Under the pieces are notes generated by a model. The model was not told the origin of the DNA. It saw only the letters and a list, made by a program, of their open reading frames with translations, and ran no database searches. This document shows positions 1 through 5,510 of a stretch of 5,608 nucleotides of DNA, in pieces. The first letter of the stretch is position 1. Each line of letters starts with the position of its first letter. Origin of the DNA: Melioribacteraceae bacterium. Its GTDB lineage: Bacteria > Bacteroidota > Ignavibacteria > Ignavibacteriales > Melioribacteraceae. The position numbers and the translations under genes are program-made. The stretch lies in the NCBI GenBank assembly GCA_015486905.1, contig WFQV01000078.1:1-5608 (forward strand). The letters run 5' to 3'.

Positions 1-10
1 ATGCATAATT

Positions 11-226
11 GAACTGCTTTCGCAGTTCTTCTTATTTTGGCGTTGTTCTTTTCTGCGGGTTTCGCCCGCAGTTATTGATATTGAAGCGCTTCGCGCTTCT
101 TTGTACGATATATCTATTTAAATAATTTCAAGAAAAATAAACTGCGGAGCAGTTGAATTCCTAATAACCCCGAATGAAATTCGGGGAAAAAGGATAAAAT
201 AAAAATACGCAACTGCGCTAGCAGTT
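11..226. repeat. Array of six short perfect hairpins in non-coding DNA
   Basis: Six perfect inverted repeats with tiny loops lie within 216 bases. H1 is 11-17/22-28 (GAACTGC, loop TTTC). H2 is 53-59/65-71 (CTGCGGG, loop TTTCG). H3 is 83-89/93-99 (GAAGCGC, loop TTC). H4 is 140-145/149-154 (AACTGC, loop GGA). H5 is 168-175/179-186 (CCCCGAAT, loop GAA). H6 is 211-216/221-226 (AACTGC, loop GCTA). H1, H4 and H6 share the AACTGC/GCAGTT stem, and H4 and H6 are both followed by GAATT. Read on the appropriate strand, five of the six loops are pyrimidine-rich (TTTC, TTTCG, TTC, TCC, TTC). None has the long T-run of a normal terminator, and stop codons interrupt the frames I checked. The best guess is a cluster of REP-like small palindromic elements or a structured RNA; the role is unknown. 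Confidence 0.7.
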
Positions 227-413
227 GAATTTATTCCTTCTGTTTTTAATGAGCCTTTGGGGTTAAATATTTTGTCTTGAAATATTTATTATTTCTTTCT
301 GCCACCTATTTTAAACCTGTACCACCCCAACAAGTTCTAAAAAAAATAATTGATTGCACTTTTTAAATTAGATTTGCTAAAAACAGAGGTAAAGTTTTTT
401 AATCACTTTGGAA
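227..413. other. Non-coding, AT-rich stretch left of the cytochrome terminator
   Basis: I see no gene here. The one promoter-like item is TAGATTTG at 369-376 on the plus strand, a full match to the Bacteroidota -7 consensus TAnnTTTG. The nearest upstream TTG (350-352) is only 16 nt away, shorter than the usual 19-21, and no plus-strand gene follows; transcription from it would run antisense into the cytochrome gene. The segment 299-390 also resembles 5344-5420 near the other end of the window (see findings). Confidence 0.4.
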
Positions 414-453
414 AAAACAGTCCCTCCCTAAACTCAGAGAAAGGGACTGTTTT
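414..453 (-). terminator. Intrinsic terminator of the OTR-family cytochrome gene
   Basis: A perfect 12-bp stem (414-425 with 442-453, AAAACAGTCCCT/AGGGACTGTTTT) closes a 16-nt loop 17 nt beyond the stop codon at 470-472. On the minus strand the 3' arm ends in TTTT and two more Ts follow, giving the U-tract of a Rho-independent terminator. The plus-strand exit is a run of A, so it should work for leftward transcription only. Confidence 0.8.
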
Positions 454-469
454 AAAAAAATCCAATAAA

Positions 470-1846
470 TTATTTGACAAGTTTATTTGTAAAGCGTCCC
501 CCTAATTTTAAAGGGTCACCTTTATAGCCAAGTTTTTTCCAATCCAAGCGTTTTTTGCCATGAATGCCATGACAGTCAATGCATCTTAACGCTTTTTCTT
601 TCGGTGCTACTTGGTGATTAATTGGCCAGTACATTTCGGTTTGTACAAAACCATAGGAACCTGAATAAGGAAGCCCCGCTGCCTTCATTCCAATTTCAGC
701 AGCTTTGTTCCAATCATAGGTTTTCCAGAATCCGTCTTTGCCAAATAAGTGAGGATAAATAAGATAATCGTATTTAGAGTCGTAAATTTGTTTTCCTCTC
801 ATAACTTTGAAAGGATAAATTTTTGATTTCTTATCGGTAATACTGCCTTCCAATTTATTTAATTGAAGAGGTTTGGAGGGGTCAAATTTTTGTCCTGCCT
901 CGTAATAATCCGCTTTGCCGTCGTACCAATAATATTCTGGTATTACATTTTTTTCCCAGACAAATTCACCTTTCTTTTTGTTAAAGGTTTCTTTCCCATA
1001 TTTGTCGATTTTACCCTTTAAGTTCTTGCCTGCTTTAGACCAATCCCACCACATTTTAGTAGGTTCACCACGCGCAAACTCTGGAATATGGCAAGTTTCG
1101 CAAGCAACAGTTTTAATATGCTTGTTTAATATTGCTTCCGAGTGTACATCCTCGTCGTGACAGTCAAGGCAAGAAATGTGATGCGTGTTTGTAGCCATTG
1201 AACTATGGCTTGCACCCATAATCAAATGGTCTTTTGTTTTGTGGCATTCCGTGCAGGTAAAATCAAGTCCGCCCATGTGCACGTCAAGGTCTCTCGACGG
1301 ATTGTACATACTATTGTCTAAGTCTCCGTGTTTTACGCCTGAGCCTCCGCCGCCGTTGAAGTGGCAAACACCGCAGTTTCTTCTTGTAGGCAAGTCAACA
1401 CTTTGAGCAACCTTCACAAGATCTACGCTGGGATCGGGATACCCCGCGGCTGTCGGCTTTTTCTTGTACGTACCGGTTTGGTCGTGACATACAAGGCAAT
1501 CAATATTTTTAGGGTCGTTAAAATCGAAGCTATTGTCTTTCCACCCGTAGCCAATATGGCAGCTTGTGCATCTCGGCTGATTGGAATTAATGCTGATGCA
1601 GAAATCGTTAAACATTGTTTTTTTCCCAACAGCATACATATGTCCGTTTGCATCTTTAGTGGAGTCACCAAGCCATTTCCAGTGGCTTGTTTTCATTATG
1701 GCGGGTGCTACTTCTGCGTGACACTCTAAGCATTTTTCCGTTACTTGGTGAGCATTCTTAAATGGTCCCTTGATTAAGTCCTTGTGGTACTGAGCATGAA
1801 CAATAATGGAGGATAAAACCAACAATGGTAAAAGTTTTTTCCACAT
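470..1846 (-). CDS. Secreted octaheme c-type cytochrome, octaheme tetrathionate reductase (OTR) family
   Basis: This is a 458-residue periplasmic cytochrome. Residues 1-19 form a signal peptide (MWKKLLPLLVLSSIIVHAQ). Eight CXXCH sites start at Cys39, 93, 117, 158, 198, 226, 249 and 422, with a 168-residue gap between the last two. Family hallmarks visible are GYGWKD after haem 2, DCLVCHDQTGTY at haem 3, NCGVCHFNGGGG followed by VKHGDLD after haem 4, and a DVHM motif at 188-191. In the Shewanella OTR the active-site haem has a lysine as axial ligand; Lys172 in VKHGDLD is my candidate for it. Known OTR reduces tetrathionate, nitrite and hydroxylamine in vitro, and its true substrate is uncertain, so the same holds here. 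The ATG at 1846 is chosen because AGAGG lies 7 nt upstream and the signal peptide begins there; the frame is open to 1915, but that extension starts at TTG and is not signal-like. It has its own terminator and is separated from the other cytochromes by 444 nt, so it is probably transcribed separately. Confidence 0.9.
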   Translation of the reverse strand: MWKKLLPLLVLSSIIVHAQYHKDLIKGPFKNAHQVTEKCLECHAEVAPAIMKTSHWKWLGDSTKDANGHMYAVGKKTMFNDFCISINSNQPRCTSCHIGYGWKDNSFDFNDPKNIDCLVCHDQTGTYKKKPTAAGYPDPSVDLVKVAQSVDLPTRRNCGVCHFNGGGGSGVKHGDLDNSMYNPSRDLDVHMGGLDFTCTECHKTKDHLIMGASHSSMATNTHHISCLDCHDEDVHSEAILNKHIKTVACETCHIPEFARGEPTKMWWDWSKAGKNLKGKIDKYGKETFNKKKGEFVWEKNVIPEYYWYDGKADYYEAGQKFDPSKPLQLNKLEGSITDKKSKIYPFKVMRGKQIYDSKYDYLIYPHLFGKDGFWKTYDWNKAAEIGMKAAGLPYSGSYGFVQTEMYWPINHQVAPKEKALRCIDCHGIHGKKRLDWKKLGYKGDPLKLGGRFTNKLVK

Positions 1847-1853
1847 TTTTACG

Positions 1854-1858
1854 CCTCT
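1854..1858 (-). promoter_or_regulatory. Ribosome binding site fixing the OTR-family start
   Basis: AGAGG on the minus strand, 7 nt before the ATG at 1844-1846. It favours this start over the upstream in-frame TTG at 1915. Confidence 0.7.
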
Positions 1859-1911
1859 AATTAATTTAAAAATATTTATAGATTTATAATTTACAGAAAA
1901 AAATTTTTTTA

Positions 1912-1923
1912 ACAAATATTTGT
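1912..1923. promoter_or_regulatory. 12-bp palindrome upstream of the OTR-family gene
   Basis: ACAAATATTTGT is a perfect palindrome about 65-77 bases upstream of the start codon at 1846, in a strongly AT-rich leader. Its position would suit an operator for a dimeric regulator, but AT-rich DNA produces such palindromes by chance and it does not match the FNR consensus TTGAT-N4-ATCAA. No convincing -10/-35 or TTTG/TAnnTTTG pair could be placed beside it. Confidence 0.25.
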
Positions 1924-2231
1924 CAAAATTTTAAATATTGTACGGGTTCAATAACCAACCGTTACTAAACAGGTACAAGTTTAAATTCTTGTGGCAAAAG
2001 ATAAAAAATCAGAAATAAGAAATATTTAAATGCGATACGCAAGAGGTAAGACGCGAAACGTTAGTTTCATTATTAGTTAAAAGTTGAAAACGGAAAAATG
2101 ATGACGTTCTGCACCGCGCAAAACACTACCGTGAAAGATATTGGAACATTTACAGCTACGATTTTGCGGGGGATAACCGGGAAAAATTTGTGCAAAAGCA
2201 CTAAGATTACAAAGCGAAAACCACACAAAAC
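1924..2231. other. Intergenic region with a remnant-like block
   Basis: This gap separates the two octahaem genes and holds no gene I can defend. From about 2030 the composition shifts to a less AT-rich block. Within it, frame 2091-2204 (+) reads 37 residues between stops, with a protein-like stretch around YWNIYSYDFAGDNREKF, but has no ATG and no ribosome binding site. A second plus frame from the ATG at 2098 is also open for about 48 codons and has neither a ribosome binding site nor a recognisable domain. The minus strand is open over the same bases. Several open frames at once over a short block suggest a decayed gene end or a dispersed intergenic repeat, not an intact gene. Confidence 0.35.
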
Positions 2232-2268
2232 AAAAAAGGCATAACCGTTCTAAGACGACTATGCCTTT
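2232..2268 (-). terminator. Intrinsic terminator of the hexaheme-octaheme operon
   Basis: A 9-bp perfect stem (2235-2243 with 2260-2268, AAAGGCATA/TATGCCTTT) can be extended by an inner CGT/ACG pairing across a 2x2 internal loop. On the minus strand the 3' arm runs into TTTTTTG and then TTTTG, a typical U-tract. It begins 22 nt past the stop at 2291-2293. It implies that the two upstream cytochrome genes form one transcript, with the OTR-family gene reached only by read-through or by its own promoter. Confidence 0.8.
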
Positions 2269-2290
2269 AACAATAACCTAAATTTTAATT

Positions 2291-4459
2291 TTATTTTTTT
2301 ACCTTTTCAAAATATTTAACCACCTTAAGGTTTCTTAATTCTTTTGCCTTTTCCTTACTGTAGCCCAATTGTTCGAAATTCATTATTCCGTTAGGACTGT
2401 GGCAATCCGAACATTTACGTCCGTCTTTAACTATGCCGTGGTTAATCATTAAATTTGCATTCTGTCTCATCCAATGGGGTTCAACGTTTCTTAAATTACC
2501 ATTGTCATCAATAGGATATACATCAGACCATTCTTTTACTCCGAAGTAATACATAAACTCATCCATCATAAACACTTTGAAGGGATATTGATACATTCTT
2601 TTAATAATTGGATTTTCAATAGCCTTTTTTACAGAAGCAAGCGAATTGCCGGTTTCGTAGTAAGTCGGGTAATCAAAAGGAAGAATCATTGCACCGAAAG
2701 GACCGGAATTGCTCATATCTTCGTACATTTTGGCGTTAAATATTTTAAACGGATAAATTTTGCTATTCCCCATTTTCTGTAAAGGAATCATATTTTTAGC
2801 AATCATTTCTTTTCTTTGCTTTAATAATTCCGGCGAAAGGGGAGTAAGCGTATTTTTAATATCTTTCATGTATTCTTTTTTATTTAATCCTTTTCCTGCC
2901 AAATATTTGTCGAAGCCTTCACTTGCCGCTTTAACAATTTTAGGGTCCAATTTTTCAAATTGATTCATATAAGTATTGTAATACTTTGATGTCTCATTCT
3001 TGAAGTCGGGATTAGCGCCCAAAGCACCTGCTAAGAACGAGCCGTTACCGTTAAACCAATAGAAATTGTAACCAACGTTAACTTTACCCGAACGTACAAT
3101 ATCGGTAGGTGTGTACAAACCTTCTTCTTCGCTCCAAGTTGGATTAACCCAATCTCTAAGAACCACATTTTCAGGTTCCAAATCTTTTATGTGGCAAGTT
3201 TCACAAGCTAATTTAGCGGTATGTCCATTCAAGATAGCGCTCGTTACAGGGTTTTTCGAATGGGGCGCATCAGTGTGGCAGCTTTCACAAGAAACTTTTT
3301 TACCCGGCAAATCGTTAGAGATTAAATCAACACCGCCTGTACCGCGAGGTATTTTATGCCCCTCGGGTACGTGGCAGTCCAAGCAGTTCATCCCTGCGGC
3401 AGCATGAACATCGTCGTGAGGGCTAAATGGAGTTCCCCTTTTCGTGCCTACGTGTAAAATTCGTTTGTTCTTGTAACCCAAATGTTTGTTTGCATCGTTG
3501 TATTTGTAAACATCTCCGCCCAAATCATGCTGGTGGCATGTTAAACAATTGTAGTTTGTTGGTTTCGTAACTGCCATTGCGGATTTCAATGTCCTGTCCT
3601 CGTTCCAACGGTAGCCCACATCATCCTTTATTACATATTTGTAATTCATATCGTAGGTCTGTGAATGGCAAATCAAGCAGTCGATTCCTTCTTTCGCTTC
3701 TTCCGGCACATCACCGAAAGGCATCATCTTCTCGGTCGCCGGCTGGTAATTTCCGCCAATGTGGCACTGACCGCAACCCTCACTCCGGTAAACAACTTTT
3801 CCGCTTTTCCCATTAGGATACGATTTCACTAAAGCCGCCCAGCCTGTCCAAGAAAAACTTCCCGGTATTCCGCAGGCGCGGTCAATTTTTCCGATTGGAA
3901 TTTTGTGGCTCCCCTCATTAACTTTTCTTCCGTCAAAGCCATAGGTTGTAAAACCAGCAACTTTCCTCATGAAAGTAAAGTGAATTGAATTGACCACATC
4001 GTCCATGGTATTAACTGTTTCAATAGAGCCGTCGGCATGGGTCACTTTCATTGTCTCGTGACATTTTAAGCAGGTTTCAGGTCCTTTGTATTGGCGAATT
4101 CCGGCATCGCGAAAATATTTAATATGTTTGAATTTAGTCTGGTTCTGGAATGAACGTGTGTTTAATAGCATATTTATTTTCTGCCGACGGATAGCTTCGT
4201 CTTTCTCGTTTGCGGTTAATTTTTCGGCGGCGGCAAGTCTTTCTTCTCTAATCAATTCTTTTGCGGTCGCTTCAAATTCCTCGTCAGTTAACTTTTTGCT
4301 GGAGTCATAAGTCAGCTCTCCGTTTTTTACGCCGGTGTACCATTCAAATACCGGCTCATAAAAAAACTGCATAAACAAAAAGAGAACCACTATTATTGCT
4401 ACAATGATTCCAATGGTTTTACCATACCAAGTTTTTAAAAATGATTTTTTATTATTCAT
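2291..4459 (-). CDS. Membrane-anchored octaheme c-type cytochrome, divergent OTR-like paralogue
   Basis: This is a 722-residue protein with one N-terminal membrane segment (about residues 15-33) behind a lysine-rich start and no cleavage-site pattern, so it should be tethered with its body in the periplasm. Residues 52-100 are a charged, helix-rich linker. Eight CXXCH sites start at Cys130, 229, 261, 305, 359, 391, 419 and 683. The haem order, a lone Cys196 before haem 2, ACETCHI at haem 7, YWFNG (467), SKIYPFK (566), INH (672) and LGY (698) all have counterparts in the OTR-family protein at 470-1846, so I infer common ancestry. It is much longer because of the anchor and linker, a wider haem 1-2 gap and a 259-residue haem 7-8 interval. 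The exact VKHGDLD motif is absent; Lys319 in GGDVYKYND is the nearest equivalent. Its start lies 2 nt past the hexahaem gene's stop, with GGAG 8 nt upstream, pointing to translational coupling. It could be a terminal reductase or an electron relay; I cannot tell which. Confidence 0.85.
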   Translation of the reverse strand: MNNKKSFLKTWYGKTIGIIVAIIVVLFLFMQFFYEPVFEWYTGVKNGELTYDSSKKLTDEEFEATAKELIREERLAAAEKLTANEKDEAIRRQKINMLLNTRSFQNQTKFKHIKYFRDAGIRQYKGPETCLKCHETMKVTHADGSIETVNTMDDVVNSIHFTFMRKVAGFTTYGFDGRKVNEGSHKIPIGKIDRACGIPGSFSWTGWAALVKSYPNGKSGKVVYRSEGCGQCHIGGNYQPATEKMMPFGDVPEEAKEGIDCLICHSQTYDMNYKYVIKDDVGYRWNEDRTLKSAMAVTKPTNYNCLTCHQHDLGGDVYKYNDANKHLGYKNKRILHVGTKRGTPFSPHDDVHAAAGMNCLDCHVPEGHKIPRGTGGVDLISNDLPGKKVSCESCHTDAPHSKNPVTSAILNGHTAKLACETCHIKDLEPENVVLRDWVNPTWSEEEGLYTPTDIVRSGKVNVGYNFYWFNGNGSFLAGALGANPDFKNETSKYYNTYMNQFEKLDPKIVKAASEGFDKYLAGKGLNKKEYMKDIKNTLTPLSPELLKQRKEMIAKNMIPLQKMGNSKIYPFKIFNAKMYEDMSNSGPFGAMILPFDYPTYYETGNSLASVKKAIENPIIKRMYQYPFKVFMMDEFMYYFGVKEWSDVYPIDDNGNLRNVEPHWMRQNANLMINHGIVKDGRKCSDCHSPNGIMNFEQLGYSKEKAKELRNLKVVKYFEKVKK

Positions 4460-4461
4460 AA

Positions 4462-5139
4462 TTACTTCTCCGCAGAATATTCAACTGATTTGATATTATG
4501 TTTTAAAGAACCTTTTCCGTTGCTTGCATGACAGTCCACACATTTTTTCTTGTCCCAATTCTTATCTTCTTTAATTTCTTTTTCATGGACTACTCTGAGA
4601 TCAACTCTTTGTGGATCGCCTTCTCTAAACTTATATTTTAAATCATGGCATTCAACGCATCTTTGATTTGCTGGGATAACTTTCTCGTTCACTTCGGGAA
4701 TTAAGCTTTTTTGGAAACCCAAAGTGTGCGGGTCATGGCAATCGGCACAGGAGAAATCATCCCCCATAGTTTGGTAGTGCACACTGTTGTGAAATTCGTT
4801 CCTAATCTTTTTGAAGCTTTTACCTTTAATCATTAAATCCTCATCGTGGCAATTTGCGCATTTTAGCTTCTCGTTCTTCAGTTTTTTAGGATGCGGTAAT
4901 TTGGCAAAATCTTCGCTATGGCAATCTACACAAAGAAGACCCCCATGATGGGATTTTTTATATGCCTTCACATCGATTGAAAGATTTTTTATTACTCCCA
5001 TATCATTATCTCTTACGCTTAAAGTTTGCATTGAATGACATTGCAAACAATAATCATTTGAGTCATTGTAACTTTGTGAATAAACAGAAATAGTAAAGAA
5101 AGGAAGGAGTAAGAGAGCGAACAAATAAAATTTCTTCAT
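4462..5139 (-). CDS. Secreted hexaheme c-type cytochrome
   Basis: This is a 225-residue protein with a signal peptide at residues 1-22 (MKKFYLFALLLLPFF, ending near VYSQ) and no other membrane segment. Six CXXCH sites start at Cys31, 70, 94, 131, 161 and 200. His residues such as those in SHHGG (63-67), LPHP and NSVHY sit between the sites and are likely distal ligands, as in the cytochrome c3/NapC-like multihaem superfamily. No catalytic signature is visible, so a small soluble electron carrier is the simplest reading, probably the partner of the octahaem protein encoded immediately downstream. The ATG at 5139 is preferred over the in-frame ATG at 5193: it has a strong AGGTGAG site just upstream and the signal peptide starts there, while the upstream ATG has neither. 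A NrfH-type quinol oxidase role is unlikely, because NrfH has four haems and a retained membrane anchor. Confidence 0.88.
   Translation of the reverse strand: MKKFYLFALLLLPFFTISVYSQSYNDSNDYCLQCHSMQTLSVRDNDMGVIKNLSIDVKAYKKSHHGGLLCVDCHSEDFAKLPHPKKLKNEKLKCANCHDEDLMIKGKSFKKIRNEFHNSVHYQTMGDDFSCADCHDPHTLGFQKSLIPEVNEKVIPANQRCVECHDLKYKFREGDPQRVDLRVVHEKEIKEDKNWDKKKCVDCHASNGKGSLKHNIKSVEYSAEK
4468..4471 (-). promoter_or_regulatory. Ribosome binding site of the membrane-anchored octaheme gene
   Basis: GGAG on the minus strand, 8 nt before the ATG at 4457-4459. It lies inside the last codons of the hexahaem gene, so translation of the two genes is probably coupled. Confidence 0.7.
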
Positions 5140-5143
5140 ATTT

Positions 5144-5150
5144 CTCACCT
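5144..5150 (-). promoter_or_regulatory. Strong ribosome binding site of the hexaheme gene
   Basis: AGGTGAG on the minus strand, 4 nt (6 nt counted from AGGTG) before the ATG at 5137-5139. It decides the start against the upstream in-frame ATG at 5193. Confidence 0.75.
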
Positions 5151-5210
5151 TATATTTTTGGATTAAATTAATATTTTTTAGCCTAAAACACATTTTACTA
5201 TTTTATGACA

Positions 5211-5242
5211 CTAAAATAAGCCATTGTTGTCTTTTATGCAAA
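5211..5242 (-). promoter_or_regulatory. Bacteroidota-type promoter candidate for the hexaheme-octaheme operon
   Basis: On the minus strand, TTTG (5239-5242) is followed after exactly 20 nt by TATTTTAG (5211-5218). The Bacteroidota primary-sigma consensus is TTTG-N19-21-TAnnTTTG, so the -33 box is perfect and the -7 box has one mismatch. Transcription would begin near 5204 and leave a leader of about 65 nt before the ATG at 5139. No sigma-54 or good E. coli-like sigma-70 pair is seen in this interval. Confidence 0.4.
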
Positions 5243-5474
5243 AATTACGTTCCGGTTTTTTGCTTTTTTTTAAATATTTAGGCTTAAAAAAAATGAAAGA
5301 AAAACGAAAATTCAAAGTGACGTGTCTTTTTTTTGATTTTGCGCTGCCACCCTTTAATTGTTTTAGGCTGTAAAATAATTTGCGTTTACACTCTTTAAAT
5401 TAACGTTATTAAAAAGCAAAGGGGCTGAGCCTAAATCCGGCTTATTTGCACGAACAAATACCGTAAATGTTAAA
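5243..5474. other. Intergenic region between dgt and the cytochrome operon
   Basis: No gene is visible here. It holds poly-A/T runs (5265-5292 and 5327-5335), three of the GCCTAAA copies, and a segment at 5344-5420 that resembles 299-390 at the other end of the window (CTGCCACC, then AATAATT, CACTCTTTAAATTA and TAAAAA). Confidence 0.4.
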
Positions 5475-5510
5475 AGAGTTGCCTAAAAAGCAATTTTAAA
5501 AATCAACTCT
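5475..5510 (-). terminator. Weak terminator-like hairpin at the end of dgt
   Basis: A 7-bp stem (5475-5481 AGAGTTG with 5504-5510 CAACTCT) encloses a 22-nt AT-rich loop and overlaps the dgt stop codon. On the minus strand the 3' arm is followed by TTTAAC, a short U-tract. The long loop and short stem make it marginal. Confidence 0.35.

Larger units (their letters stand above)
5181..5487. repeat. Five copies of the heptamer GCCTAAA upstream of the cytochrome operon
   Basis: GCCTAAA occurs on the plus strand at 5181-5187, 5429-5435 and 5481-5487, and on the minus strand (as TTTAGGC) at 5277-5283 and 5362-5368. The copies at 5180-5187 and 5277-5284 form an 8-bp inverted pair (AGCCTAAA/TTTAGGCT) on either side of the promoter candidate. 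From base composition far fewer than one copy is expected in about 300 bases. They may be binding sites for a regulator, but spacing is irregular and nothing identifies the protein. Confidence 0.45.

Noticed and set aside
11..226. CRISPR array or tandem terminators in the left hairpin cluster
   Set aside because: There is no constant repeat with unique spacers of even length, and the stems are not followed by T-runs on either strand.
978..1729. Plus-strand and alternate minus-strand open frames over the OTR-family gene
   Set aside because: They are antisense or out-of-frame shadows of a strongly supported cytochrome gene and show no domain, signal or ribosome binding site.
1847..1915. Upstream extension of the OTR-family gene to a TTG at 1915
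   Set aside because: The extra 23 residues lack a ribosome binding site and would place the signal peptide internally; the ATG at 1846 has AGAGG at good spacing and begins a proper signal peptide.
1883..1926. Sigma-70 promoter with TTGACA (1921-1926, minus strand) and TATAAA (1883-1888) for the OTR-family gene
   Set aside because: The boxes are about 32 nt apart, far more than the 16-18 nt required.
2098..2243. Possible small protein of about 48 codons starting at the ATG at 2098 (+)
   Set aside because: No ribosome binding site, a low-complexity lysine-rich end that runs into the terminator stem, and other frames equally open; treated as part of the remnant-like block.
2588..4310. Plus-strand open frames over the 722-residue cytochrome gene
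   Set aside because: Their sequence is fully explained by the conserved haem-protein frame on the other strand, and none has coding features of its own.
2291..4459. The 722-residue protein as cytochrome c nitrite reductase NrfA
   Set aside because: It has eight standard CXXCH sites and no CXXCK site, whereas typical NrfA has five haems, usually with one CXXCK.
4462..5139. Hexahaem protein as NrfH/NapC quinol dehydrogenase
   Set aside because: It has six haems and a cleavable-looking signal peptide with no retained anchor, unlike the four-haem anchored NrfH/NapC proteins.
5140..5193. Upstream ATG at 5193 for the hexahaem gene
   Set aside because: No ribosome binding site is visible, it would bury the signal peptide, and it lies only about 11 nt from the predicted transcription start.
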